Shown here: positions 35,055 through 44,341 of the stretch, in pieces
Numbering within the stretch: the stretch's first letter is position 1
Layout of the letters: every line of letters starts with the position of its first letter
Assembly: GCF_001425165.1 (NCBI RefSeq)
Contig: NZ_LMDU01000011.1
Location: forward strand, 124,058 to 188,057
Length of the DNA stretch: 64,000 nucleotides
DNA from: Pelomonas sp. Root405
Lineage (GTDB): Bacteria; Pseudomonadota; Gammaproteobacteria; Burkholderiales; Burkholderiaceae_C
Reading direction: 5' to 3'
Made by a program: the position numbers and the translations under genes
The notes under the pieces: generated by a model
What the model was told of the DNA's origin: nothing
The model's database searches: none
The model's input: the letters and a program-made list of their open reading frames with translations, nothing else

Positions 35055-36361
35055 CACGACACCTTGAGTTGAACGGCCGGGGTGACCAGGGCCGCGCGCC
35101 AGGCCGGCAGCAGGCCGGCAAGCAGGCTGGCCAGCAGCGACAGGCCCAGCGTCAGCGCCAGCATGCTGGCGTCCAGCTCGGCCAGGCGGGCGTAGTCGTT
35201 GGGGCTCTGGCGCACCAGCCACAGGCCGCCCTGGGCGAACAGCAGGCCCAGCAGCGCGCCGGCCAGGCCAAGCACGCCGGCCTCGACGACGAACTGCTGG
35301 AAGATGTCGCCGCGCGTGGCGCCCAAAGCGCGGCGCACACCGATCTCGCCGCTGCGGCGCAGCGTCTTGGCCAGCAGCAGGCCCACCATGTTGACCACGC
35401 AGACGGCCAGGAAGCCGAAAGCCAGCCAGGTCTGCAGCCGCACATCGGCGGGCAGCACCTTCTGCGCGCCCAGCCAGTCCATGACATTGCGCAGCCGCAC
35501 ATTGGTCGGGCGCTCGAAGCGGCCGGCCTTGCGCTGCGCCTCCGAGTAGGAAACGAGGTAATCGCGGTAGGCGGCGGCGTCGCCGGGCTTCTCGAATTCA
35601 ACCCAGTACTGGATCCACGAGCAGCTCGCGTTCAGGTCCAGCGAGGTGCCGCCATTGGCGCCGCGGCCCCAGCAGTCCATGTTGCCCCAGTGGCCCATCT
35701 TGAGCGCCATCGCAGTCGAGAACGGCAGGAAGAACTCCTCGGTTTCGGTGTAGCTGCCCAGCGTCAGGTCCCAGAAGTGCGGCTGCACCTTCCAGGCTTT
35801 CAGCACGCCGACGATGCGCAGCGGCTGGCCGCGCACGATGACCTCGCGCCCGATGCTGTTGACGCCGCCGAACAGCTTCTCGTTGAGCGACGCCGAGATG
35901 ACGGCCACGCGCGCCTCGGCCTCGTCATCGGCGGCACTCCAGCCACCGCCGTGCTGCCAGGGCGCGTCGAACATCGCGAAGAAGTCCGCCGACGAGTAGC
36001 GCACGCTGGAGAAGATCGGCTTGGTGTCGCCGTCGGGCAGGCCGACGGCGGTGTTGAAGCCGCTGGACATGGATTGGCGCATGGCCTTCTTGTCGCGCAG
36101 CAGGGCCGTCGCGTCGAAGCGGCTCAGGTCGAAGGTCGGCTCGTCGCCGGCCTTCCAGCCCACCATGTCGGACGCATCGAGCTGCACGTTGAAGAGCCGG
36201 TCGCTCTTGTGCGGGATCGGGTCGCCGGACAGCACGTGATAGACGGTCAGCGTCGTCATGCAGGCGCCGATCCCCAGGGCCAGCGCCAACACCATCAAGG
36301 CGCTGAGGCCCTTGGACGACAGGATGTTGCGCCAGGCGAGTTCGAGGTAATGAAGAAACAT
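35054..36361 (-). CDS. MacB-type ABC transporter permease (first of two)
   Basis: 435 residues with the same plan: N-terminal TM (GLSALMVLALALGIGACMTT), a large periplasmic domain (about 45-310) and three C-terminal TMs containing AKTLRRSGEIGVRRALGATR, the FtsX coupling helix. The periplasmic domain is longer than in its partner and has a Trp/Cys-rich stretch (MGHWGNMDCWGRGANGG). The start overlaps the tolC-like stop by one base (TGATG). Part of the five-gene adaptor-ATPase-TolC-permease-permease unit. Confidence 0.9.
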   Translation of the reverse strand: MFLHYLELAWRNILSSKGLSALMVLALALGIGACMTTLTVYHVLSGDPIPHKSDRLFNVQLDASDMVGWKAGDEPTFDLSRFDATALLRDKKAMRQSMSSGFNTAVGLPDGDTKPIFSSVRYSSADFFAMFDAPWQHGGGWSAADDEAEARVAVISASLNEKLFGGVNSIGREVIVRGQPLRIVGVLKAWKVQPHFWDLTLGSYTETEEFFLPFSTAMALKMGHWGNMDCWGRGANGGTSLDLNASCSWIQYWVEFEKPGDAAAYRDYLVSYSEAQRKAGRFERPTNVRLRNVMDWLGAQKVLPADVRLQTWLAFGFLAVCVVNMVGLLLAKTLRRSGEIGVRRALGATRGDIFQQFVVEAGVLGLAGALLGLLFAQGGLWLVRQSPNDYARLAELDASMLALTLGLSLLASLLAGLLPAWRAALVTPAVQLKVS

Positions 36362-37632
36362 CAGCGTTGCTCCAGCAAGGCGTTGACGGAAGCGAGTTCG
36401 GCATCACCGAGGGAACCCGCCGCCTGGTGCAGGGCCAGCAGGGCCAGCACATGGCGGTGGCGGGCCTGGGTCTGCGCGTTCTGCGCGCCGGCCAGGGTCT
36501 GGATGGCGAGCAGCAGGTCGGTGGTACTGCGCGTGCCCAGCGTCAGGCCGGTGCGGGTGGCGTCCAGCGCGCGTTGGGCGGCTTCAACGGCGGCCTGGGT
36601 CGAGCGCAGCTGCGCCGCGCCCTGGCCCACGGCCAGGTGCTGGGCGCGCACCTCGCGCAGCACGGCGCGGCGGCCGGCTTCGAGCTGCTCGCGCGCGGCC
36701 TCGCGCTGGAAGCCGGCGCGGTCGGCGGCGGCGCTGGTGGCACCGCCGGCGAACAGCGGCACGGTCAGGCGCAGCGCGACCTGGGTCGGCGTGCGGCCGG
36801 CGTCGAAGGCCGACACACCGTCGCCGCGCAGGCGCTGCGTGTCGACGCCGACGCTCAAGGTCGGCAGATGGCCGGCGCGGGCGGCGGAGATGCGCTGCTC
36901 GCTGGCCTGCACGTCCAACTGCAGGGCACGCAGCTCGGGGTTGGCCTGCAGCGCGCGCTGCGTCCAGGCGTCCACGTCGTCGGGCAGCAGCTGTGCATCC
37001 AAGCTGCGACGCAGCGGCTGCAGCGCGGCGGCCGGCGTGCCGGTCAGCTGGGCGAGCGCCTCGCGGGCGTCGGCCAGGTTCAGATCGGCGGCCAGCGTGT
37101 TGCCGCGCGCCAGCTCGCGGTAGGCGCGCGACTGGTCGGCCTCGACCTGCGCCGACATACCGGCCGTGAAGCGCGTCTCCGCCTCGCCGACCTGGCGCGC
37201 GAACGCCTCTTCATTGGCGCGTGCCGTCGCAAGCTGGGCCTCGGCCGACAGCAGGCCGAAATAGGCTTCGGCGACACGTTGGCGCGCGCCCTGCTCGGCT
37301 GCCGCCAGGCGCGCCGCCTGGGCCGAGGCCTGGCTGCGGCCGGCATCCCATTCACGCAGCGCGGCCAGGTCGACAAGGGCCTGGGTGATGCTGCTGGTGG
37401 TCTGGTTCCAGCGCGCGCCGCCGGTCTCGCGCAGCTCGCTGTTGTTGAGCCGCCATTGCGGCAGCAGCGCCGCGCGGGCCTCGCGGGCCGCGGCTTCCTG
37501 CGCGCCGCTGTAGGCGGCGGCCTGGCGCAGCAGCGGGTCGGCCGCGCGCGCCTGCGCCCAGACCTGCAGCAGGTCGTCGGCGCGGGCGGCCGTGGCGGCC
37601 AGCAGCGCGAGGACAAGGATCAATCGCCGCAT
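36361..37632 (-). CDS. TolC-family outer-membrane efflux protein
   Basis: 423 residues with a signal peptide (MRRLILVLALLAATAARA). Two repeats of the outer-membrane efflux family are visible, each a long coiled-coil segment (GRSQASAQAARLAAAEQGARQ; later GFQREAAREQLEAGRRAVLRE) joined by barrel strands. It would form the trimeric exit duct for the MacB-type permeases. It starts five bases after the ATPase stop and its own stop overlaps the first permease. Confidence 0.92.
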   Translation of the reverse strand: MRRLILVLALLAATAARADDLLQVWAQARAADPLLRQAAAYSGAQEAAAREARAALLPQWRLNNSELRETGGARWNQTTSSITQALVDLAALREWDAGRSQASAQAARLAAAEQGARQRVAEAYFGLLSAEAQLATARANEEAFARQVGEAETRFTAGMSAQVEADQSRAYRELARGNTLAADLNLADAREALAQLTGTPAAALQPLRRSLDAQLLPDDVDAWTQRALQANPELRALQLDVQASEQRISAARAGHLPTLSVGVDTQRLRGDGVSAFDAGRTPTQVALRLTVPLFAGGATSAAADRAGFQREAAREQLEAGRRAVLREVRAQHLAVGQGAAQLRSTQAAVEAAQRALDATRTGLTLGTRSTTDLLLAIQTLAGAQNAQTQARHRHVLALLALHQAAGSLGDAELASVNALLEQR

Positions 37633-37637
37633 CCGCT

Positions 37638-38333
<696 letters not shown>

Positions 38334-38402
38334 GTTGTTGTCCTGGTCGTCAGTTTTTGCCGTCGGCTTGGTTGTCTAAGTGGCACTTGCCTATTGGCAA
38401 GG

Positions 38403-38914
38403 TGCCGGGAGTCCCGCCCGGCGGCGGGGTAACTTTCTTCTGCGGCGCCAGAAGAAAGTCACCAAAGAAGAGGCGCTCAACCGCACACGACCGCGGCGCC
38501 GCCATCAGCGGCGCGCGAAAACGGTCACTGCGATTCCGGGAAGACGCGACCCGCTTCGCTCTCGCTGCTGTCCCTGTGAAAAGCGCCACGCATCGCCCCT
38601 TCACGCCGGTTAACGCCGGCTGCACGCCGGGCTCATCAGGGGATACCGCGTCGCCCGAGCGACGCTGCACTAGGTTTTCTCGTGAGCACGGCGTGCAGCC
38701 GCGCGTTAAGCGGGCAGTTGGTGCGATGGATGATGTTCGTGACAAGGACAGCAGCGAGAGCGCAGCGGGTCGCGTCTTCCCATCCACCAAGGGGCTGTTG
38801 CACGGCGCAACTCGTACACGTGGTGCTGGTGTGCGGTTCAGGGCCTCTTCTTTGGTGACTTTCTTCTGGCCCCGCAGAAGAAAGTTACCCGGCCGCCGGG
38901 ACGGACTCTCGGCA
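38403..38914. repeat. Giant imperfect palindrome between adaptor and ATPase genes (element B)
   Basis: The ends are 85-base inverted repeats (38403-38487 and 38830-38914) that I count as matching at about 78 of 85 positions. Each end itself holds a hairpin: AACTTTCTTCTGC, a GC-rich loop, then AGAAGAAAGT. Further in, GAAGACGCGACCCGCT at about 38541 has an inverted partner near 38762-38783, and TTAACGC plus GGCTGCACGCCG near 38608-38630 pairs with 38687-38710, so symmetry runs to the centre. No coding frame has codon-like character. Its end layout matches element A. Probably a non-autonomous repeat of a multicopy family. Confidence 0.88.
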
Positions 38915-38964
38915 ATGCAACGAGCGCGCGCACTCTTCGGGAAAGCAACCTGCTTACCCATCAC

Positions 38965-40242
38965 TCAATCCGCAATCAAGACGCGCTCCGCGCCCTTGAA
39001 GTTGTCCGTGCCCGAGATCACGACACGGTCGCCGGCAACCAACCCCGACACCACCTCCACCCGATCCAACGAGCGAGCACCGAGCTTCACCGCCACCTTC
39101 TCCGCATAGCCCCCGCGCACCACATACGCATAACTGCCGCCGCCCTCGTCGACGAAGCTGCCGCGCGCCACGCCCAGCACCTTGTCGCGCTTGTCCAGCA
39201 GCACACGCACCGACAGACGCTGGTTCTGCCTCAGCTGCTCCGGCTGCTGGCCGGCAAAGCGCAGTCGCGCCGCCACCTCGCCATTGACCACCTCGGGCGA
39301 CACCGAGCTGACCTGGCCCGCCCAGCGCTGGCCGTTGCCGCTGATCTCGCCAGGCATGCCCGGCTGCAGCTCGCGCGCAAAGCTCTCGGCCACCTGCATC
39401 TGCACTTCCAGCGCTGACAGGTCGATGACCGACAGCAGGCGCGCGTCGCGGCCGACGTTGGTGCGGTCGGCGATGAACAGCTGGCCGACCTGCCCATCCA
39501 CTGGCGAGCGCACGGCCAGGTCGGCCACCTGGCGCTCCAGGTCGGCCACCATCAATTGCTGGCGCGCCAGCGCGCTTTTCTTGGCCTGCACGTCCAGCGC
39601 CAGGCTGTCGTTCTTCAGGCCACGCAGGCCGGCGGCCTGGTCCAGCGCGAGCTTGGCTTTGGCCAGCGCGTCCTGCGCGCGCTCGACCTGCATGCGCGCA
39701 GTGGCGCCGGCCTCGAAGGCCTGGGTCTGGCGCGCCAGGTCGTTGGCGGCGGTCTGCTGGTCGATGCGGGCGTTCTCAAACGCGCTTTGCAGCGCGGCGG
39801 TCTGCTGGCGGGCCTCGACCTCGGCGCGCGCCAGCTCGGCCTTCACGGCGTCGACATTGCTGCGCTCCTGCGCGAGTCGGTTGGTCAGCTCGGGCGATTC
39901 GACGCGCGCCAGCACCTGGCCGCGCTTGACCGGGTCGCCGGCCTGCACGGCCAGCGTCACGGTGCCGCCGCCGGGCGCGAACAGCGTGGGGCTTTGTGCG
40001 GCGACGACGCGGCCCTCGCCGGCCACGTCCCGCGTCAGCGGGCCGATGCCGACCGTGGCCAGCGACAGCCGCGAGGTGCTGATGGCCGAATCGGCCGACA
40101 GCATCTGCTTGACGCGCCCTCCGCCCAGCAGCGCGATGGCCGCGGCGATGGCCACCCCGGCGACGGCCAGCAAGGGCCAGCGGCGGGACTTGGGAGCGAG
40201 CGGTCGGTCCTGTTCAGAGGTGTCGCGGAAGCGGGTGTTCAT
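38965..40242 (-). CDS. HlyD/MacA-type efflux periplasmic adaptor
   Basis: 425 residues. An N-terminal TM helix (about 23-43, LLAVAGVAIAAAIALLGGG) is followed by a barrel-sandwich half (PGGGTVTLAVQAGDPVKRGQVLA), a long alpha-hairpin (about 120-235; NVDAVKAELARAEVEARQQ) and the returning half (VRSPVDGQVGQLFIADRTNVG), then beta-barrel and membrane-proximal domains. It links the permeases to the TolC-like channel. First gene of the efflux unit; element B separates it from the ATPase gene. ATG 40242 has only a weak upstream GTCAGG. Confidence 0.93.
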   Translation of the reverse strand: MNTRFRDTSEQDRPLAPKSRRWPLLAVAGVAIAAAIALLGGGRVKQMLSADSAISTSRLSLATVGIGPLTRDVAGEGRVVAAQSPTLFAPGGGTVTLAVQAGDPVKRGQVLARVESPELTNRLAQERSNVDAVKAELARAEVEARQQTAALQSAFENARIDQQTAANDLARQTQAFEAGATARMQVERAQDALAKAKLALDQAAGLRGLKNDSLALDVQAKKSALARQQLMVADLERQVADLAVRSPVDGQVGQLFIADRTNVGRDARLLSVIDLSALEVQMQVAESFARELQPGMPGEISGNGQRWAGQVSSVSPEVVNGEVAARLRFAGQQPEQLRQNQRLSVRVLLDKRDKVLGVARGSFVDEGGGSYAYVVRGGYAEKVAVKLGARSLDRVEVVSGLVAGDRVVISGTDNFKGAERVLIAD

Positions 40243-40562
40243 GCCTGACTTTTCGCAAGCCCTGTGCCAACGACGCCCGGCATGTAAATCAAGCACTTGG
40301 CCCATGTAAAGGCGTCCGCGGACAGTGTGCGGACAGTCCGGCCAGGCAGCCACCGGCCGTCATCGACAGCGGCTTTCTTCGTAGGCTCAGGCCTACCGGG
40401 CAGGTCACGTCCAGGGCAACGGCCTCCACCACCACGCCAGGGCGACGTCGGGCGGCCGCTGCGCACCGCCGCGCAGGAATGACCGTTGCCCGCTGATGCA
40501 GCGGCATCCGCCGCACCGTCGCGCCCAAGGGCGAACGGCTTGCCAACTGTTGGAGAGTCATC
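40243..40562. other. Divergent intergenic region
   Basis: 320 bases between the adaptor gene and a lipoprotein gene transcribed the other way. It holds a pair of CATGTAAA direct repeats (listed separately) and GCGGACAGT repeated at about 40317-40340, then GC-rich sequence with no gene. GGAGA precedes the lipoprotein start. Confidence 0.5.
40281..40310. promoter_or_regulatory. Direct repeats CATGTAAA upstream of the efflux operon
   Basis: CATGTAAA occurs at 40281-40288 and 40303-40310, 22 bases apart, two helical turns. Each is preceded by a GC-rich GGC or CCC. Same-face direct repeats of this kind are typical of OmpR-type response regulator sites; which regulator would bind is not known. Confidence 0.35.
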
Positions 40563-41057
40563 ATGAGCACCCAGTTGAAATCCACCCCGACCGTGACTGC
40601 CATGGCCCTCGCGGCCTTGCTGGCCGCCGGTTGCGCCAGCCAGTCCACGTCCGACAACGCCAGTGCGGACAACGCAGCTGCCGGGCAATCGGACGTCGTC
40701 AGCCAGACCAACCCGCTCGACCAGCCGGCCGCGGGCACGACCCATGTGACGCTGCCTAGCGCCCAGACTGCGGAGACCACGCCATACAGCGACACCACCA
40801 CGGCCTCGACCGCCTCGACCACAGCGCAGCCGGCCGACAGCACGCTGGCGGGCACGACGACCGACACGACGACGTCGTCCATGGCCGACAACAGCAGCCC
40901 CATGGCCGCACCCAACCCGGCGCCGATGCCCAACGACACCAACCGCTGGCCGGCCAACAGCAGCGCCAGCACCGACACGGCGACCACCACCACAGCGACG
41001 AACAGCAGCGGCTACACCACCGATCAACCGCTGCCTCCGCGCGCCGACCGCAACTGA
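40563..41057 (+). CDS. Thr/Ser/Ala-rich low-complexity lipoprotein
   Basis: 164 residues. A lipoprotein signal (VTAMALAALLAAGCASQ; lipobox LAAGC, Cys near 24) is followed by an almost unstructured mature chain dominated by Thr, Ser, Ala and Pro, with stretches such as TTTASTASTTAQPADST and DTATTTTATNSSG, ending PLPPRADRN. It has no recognisable domain. GGAGA lies seven bases before the ATG, so it is probably translated. A disordered cell-envelope linker or spacer role is a guess. Confidence 0.75.
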   Translation: MSTQLKSTPTVTAMALAALLAAGCASQSTSDNASADNAAAGQSDVVSQTNPLDQPAAGTTHVTLPSAQTAETTPYSDTTTASTASTTAQPADSTLAGTTTDTTTSSMADNSSPMAAPNPAPMPNDTNRWPANSSASTDTATTTTATNSSGYTTDQPLPPRADRN

Positions 41058-41203
41058 CACCGGTCGCAGCCGCAACCCCGAGGCGCAGACCCTGCTGCCG
41101 ATGCAGGGCCTGCGCGGGGGCTGCCATCTGCCGTCGTCTCTTGACATCGGCTTCACATCGGCCCAGCACATTGGTGGCACCTCAACTTTCCCGGGCCGCC
41201 ACC

Positions 41204-42313
41204 ATGCACCGACTCCTGCTTGCCGCCAGCCTGGCGGCCACCCTTGGCCTGCCTGCCGCAGCCGCCACCACGGCGCCGGGCGTGCTGCTCGTCGTTTCCA
41301 GCGAGGGCCGCGCCGAGGGCACGACCATCAACCGCCCCGGCTTCGAGATGGACGAGCTGGCCATGGCCTGGCTGACGCTGCGTGCCAATGGGCTGCAGGT
41401 GCAGATTGCCAGCCCGGCCGGCGGCGCCGTGGTGGCAGACCGCCACAACCCGCGTGAGGACCACATCGCCGCCTTCCTGGCCGATGCCGACGGCGTACGC
41501 CAACTGCAGCAGACCCGCCGCACCGAGGACGTGAAGCCCGGCGAGCATGCGGCCATCTTCCTGATCGGCGGCAAGGGCGCGATGTTCGACCTGCCGCGCG
41601 ATACCGCGCTGCTGCAGCTGCTGGCCGCTCACCAGGGCGTGCTGGCCGCGGTCTGCCACGGGCCGGCCGCGCTGCTGAACGTGAGGACGCCCGACGGCCG
41701 CCCGCTGGTGGCCGGCCGCCGCATGACGGGCTTCAGCGACGAGGAAGAAAAGCTGTTCGGCAAGAAGTGGGCGAAGGAGTACCCGTTCTGGCTGGAGACG
41801 CGAGCCCGCGAGCTGGGCGCGCAGTGGGAAGAGGCGCCGCTGATGATGCCCAAGCTGGTGGTCGACGGCCCGCTGGTCACCGGCCAGAACCCGTTCTCGA
41901 CGACGCTGGTGGCCGAGGCCATCGTCAGGCAGCTGGGCCGCACGCCGCAGCCGCGCACGCTGCACCGCGACGAGGCCAGCATGCAGCTGGTGACGCGCTG
42001 GCTGGCGGGCGAGCAGGGCGCCGTGCGCGCCGCGCTGGCCGCCGAACCCAAGCGCTTCAACACCGATCTGATCGCCATGCTGGGCTACTACCAGTCCCAA
42101 GCCGCCGTGGACGATGCCGCACGCCGGCAGGCGCTGTCCGTCATGGAGCTGGCCGCGCCGCACATGGCGCATGCCAAGTTCCGCCTCGGCCTGGCGCAGG
42201 CCTACGCCCAGCTGGCCCAGCCGCAGAAGGCGCGAGAGGTGCTGACCGCCTTGCTGGCCGCCGAGCCGGCCAACGCCGAGGCGCGCGTCGCGCTCAGCCA
42301 GCTCAACGGGTGA
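41204..42313 (+). CDS. DJ-1/PfpI-like protein with TPR-like C-terminus, secreted
   Basis: 369 residues with a signal peptide (MHRLLLAASLAATLGLPAAAA). The DJ-1/PfpI domain (about 25-245) has the start VLLVVSSEGRAEG, FLIGGKGAMFDLP and the nucleophile elbow LAAVCHGPAALLNV with its cysteine; NPFSTTLVAEAIV closes the domain. The C-terminal about 100 residues contain helical repeats (MAHAKFRLGLAQAYAQLAQ, KAREVLTALLAAEPANAEA), a TPR. Such proteins are glyoxalase-like or chaperone-like. It ends 11 bases before a two-component pair, so it may belong to that unit. The signal peptide and TPR fusion are unusual for the family. Confidence 0.87.
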   Translation: MHRLLLAASLAATLGLPAAAATTAPGVLLVVSSEGRAEGTTINRPGFEMDELAMAWLTLRANGLQVQIASPAGGAVVADRHNPREDHIAAFLADADGVRQLQQTRRTEDVKPGEHAAIFLIGGKGAMFDLPRDTALLQLLAAHQGVLAAVCHGPAALLNVRTPDGRPLVAGRRMTGFSDEEEKLFGKKWAKEYPFWLETRARELGAQWEEAPLMMPKLVVDGPLVTGQNPFSTTLVAEAIVRQLGRTPQPRTLHRDEASMQLVTRWLAGEQGAVRAALAAEPKRFNTDLIAMLGYYQSQAAVDDAARRQALSVMELAAPHMAHAKFRLGLAQAYAQLAQPQKAREVLTALLAAEPANAEARVALSQLNG

Positions 42314-42324
42314 CACTTGCCCGC

Positions 42325-43005
42325 ATGCCGCACCTGCTGCTCGTCGAGGACCACGCCCCGCTGCGCGAGCAGATCGCCGCGCTGTTGCGCGCGGCCGGCC
42401 ACCGTGTGACCGAGGCCAGCGACGGCCGGCTGGCACTGCAGGCCGCCCTCGGCGACGCGCCGGACGTGCTGCTGCTCGACATCGGCCTGCCCGGCCTGGA
42501 CGGGCTGCAGCTCTGCGAGCGGCTGCGCGCCGCCGCGCCCAGCCATGTGCCGGTGCTGATGATCACGGCACGCGACACCCTGCCCGACAAGCTCGCGGGC
42601 TTTGCGGCCGGCGGCGACGACTACCTCGTCAAGCCCTTTGCCAGCGAGGAACTGCTGGCTCGCGTGCAGGCGCTGGCCAGGCGCGGCCAGGCCGGGCAGG
42701 ACTACCTGCTGCGCGTCGGTCCGCTGAGCCTGGACCGGCGCGCGCAGGAAGCCTTTCGCGACGGGCAGCGGCTGGCGCTGCCGCCCACACCGCTGGCCAT
42801 CCTGCGCCTGCTGATGGAGGCCCACCCGCGCGCGCTGACGCGCAGCCGCCTGATCGAGCGCCTGTGGGACGACGAGCCGCCCGAGTCCGACCCGCTGCGC
42901 AGCCACATCCACCTGCTGCGGCAGGCGATGGACAAGCCCTTCGACCGGCCGCTGCTGACCACCGTGCACGGCATCGGCTACCGGCTGGATGCCGACGCCG
43001 CATGA
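42325..43005 (+). CDS. OmpR-family response regulator (QseB/PmrA-like)
   Basis: 226 residues. The receiver has acidic LLLVEDHAP, phospho-acceptor Asp in VLLLDIGLPGLDG, Thr in MITARDT and Lys in YLVKPFASEE. The winged-helix output domain (about 130-222) has LALPPTPLAILRLLMEAHP and the closing TTVHGIGYRLD. The ATG at 42325 places the receiver at the N-terminus. Its stop overlaps the kinase start as ATGA, so the kinase at 43002 is its partner. Confidence 0.93.
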   Translation: MPHLLLVEDHAPLREQIAALLRAAGHRVTEASDGRLALQAALGDAPDVLLLDIGLPGLDGLQLCERLRAAAPSHVPVLMITARDTLPDKLAGFAAGGDDYLVKPFASEELLARVQALARRGQAGQDYLLRVGPLSLDRRAQEAFRDGQRLALPPTPLAILRLLMEAHPRALTRSRLIERLWDDEPPESDPLRSHIHLLRQAMDKPFDRPLLTTVHGIGYRLDADAA

Positions 43006-44219
43006 CGCTGCAGCGCCGCCTGATGCTCACCTTCGCCGCGTTCACGCTGGGGGTGGCGGCGCTGTTCGGGCTGTTCGCGATGGCCTTCACCTACTCGGTG
43101 GAGGACCGCTTCATCGAGCAGCTGCTGCAGCGCGAAGCCACCCGGCTGCGCGCCGAGCATGCGCGGCACGGCCGCTGGCAGGCTGCGGCCGCCGACATGC
43201 GCCTGCCGATGCCGATGCAGGTGCATGAGAGCGCCGCCACGCTGCCCGCCGACGTTGCGGCCGCGCTGGCCGACGAGCCGCGGCGGACCGAGATTGCCGG
43301 CACGCAGGGGCGCCACTACCACCTGATGCCGCTGGTGCGTCAGGGCCAGCCCCCGTGGCTGCTGGCCGAAGTCAGCAGCCAGCTGATCGTGCGGCCGATG
43401 CGCGGCGAGCTGCTGCAGTGGCTGGCCGGCTGGGGGCTGGCGGTGGTGGCGCTGGCGGGTCTGCTGGGCTGGCTGCTGGCGCGCCGCGTCAGCCGGCCGC
43501 TGGCGCAGCTGTCCGAGCACATGCGTGCGGCGCGGCCGCAGGCCTTGCCGCGTTTGCCCGGCGGGGCACCGGGTGATGAGATCGGCGACATGACGCGCAG
43601 CCTGGACGCGCTGCTGGAACGCACGCGCGACTTCATCGAACGCGAGCAGGCCTTCAGCCGCGATGCCAGCCACGAGCTGCGCACGCCGCTGGCCGTGCTG
43701 CGCATCGGCCTTGACCGCCTGCAGCCCCAAGCCGATGACGCCCAGCGCCGCGAGCTGCTGCCACTGCAGACGGCGGTGCGGCTGATGGAGCAGACGGTCG
43801 CGACGCTGCTGATGCTGGCCCGCGAGCCGGCCGCGGCACCGGTGGCGCCCACGCCCATCCTGCCGCTGGTGGAGGACTGGGTGCTGGCGCATGCCGCCGC
43901 GCTGGACGCCCGCGCACTGCGCATCGACTGCCGCCTCGCCCCGGCCGATGCGTTGGCGCTGCCCGCCCCGGTGCTGCAGCTGGTGCTGGCCAGCCTGCTG
44001 GCCAACGCGTTGACGCAAGGTCAGGCGGGCGGCTGCATCGAGATCGACTGGCAGCGCGGCAGCCTGTCGCTGCGCAACCCGGGCGCCGGCGATACGGGCG
44101 GATCAGGCCTCGGCCTGGGCATCGTGCAGCGGTTGCTGGCGCAGCACGGCGGCAGGCTCGCCTTCGAGCAGGCCGGCGGTCAGACCGAGGTGCGCATCGA
44201 TCTCAAGGGCAACGCGTAG
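43002..44219 (+). CDS. Sensor histidine kinase with shortened ATPase domain
   Basis: 405 residues. TM1 is about 8-28, a periplasmic sensor spans about 30-140, TM2 is about 145-165, then HAMP (RRVSRPLAQLSEHMRAAR) and the H-box AFSRDASHELRTPLAVLRIG. The ATP-binding domain is short: the N-box is LASLLANALTQGQ, and where DxGxG is expected the sequence reads SLRNPGAGDTGGSGLGLGIVQ, with Asn instead of Asp. The G2 box is present. Related short kinases with NPG exist, but reduced ATP binding is possible. It overlaps the regulator gene by four bases. Confidence 0.9.
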   Translation: MTLQRRLMLTFAAFTLGVAALFGLFAMAFTYSVEDRFIEQLLQREATRLRAEHARHGRWQAAAADMRLPMPMQVHESAATLPADVAAALADEPRRTEIAGTQGRHYHLMPLVRQGQPPWLLAEVSSQLIVRPMRGELLQWLAGWGLAVVALAGLLGWLLARRVSRPLAQLSEHMRAARPQALPRLPGGAPGDEIGDMTRSLDALLERTRDFIEREQAFSRDASHELRTPLAVLRIGLDRLQPQADDAQRRELLPLQTAVRLMEQTVATLLMLAREPAAAPVAPTPILPLVEDWVLAHAAALDARALRIDCRLAPADALALPAPVLQLVLASLLANALTQGQAGGCIEIDWQRGSLSLRNPGAGDTGGSGLGLGIVQRLLAQHGGRLAFEQAGGQTEVRIDLKGNA

Positions 44220-44225
44220 ACGATC

Positions 44226-44312
44226 TCAGACGCTCAGCGTCGCCACCAGAAACCAATAGGCCAACACCGCTGCAGCCAGGCAGAGCGCAAATGGGGTCGA
44301 GTTGCGTCTCAT
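44226..44312 (-). CDS. 28-residue single-helix membrane peptide
   Basis: A tiny gene below usual size cut-offs. The peptide starts MRRNSTPFALCLAAAV and ends LVATLSV: a short basic head followed by one hydrophobic helix long enough to span a membrane. GGAGA lies five bases before the ATG at 44312, better than many longer genes here. It begins 29 bases after the DUF1501 stop on the same strand, so it could be the last cistron of that unit, and it is convergent with the histidine kinase. Coding status rests on the ribosome-binding site and composition; no homolog is known to me. Confidence 0.55.
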   Translation of the reverse strand: MRRNSTPFALCLAAAVLAYWFLVATLSV

Positions 44313-44341
44313 GCGGTTCTCCAGTCGGTGAGGGGGTGGAA

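Noticed and set aside
38403-38914. Protein-coding frames reading through element B (plus and minus)
   Set aside because: Frames exist only because the arms lack stops; translations are Arg/Ser-rich, mirror each other through the inverted repeats and have no start context.
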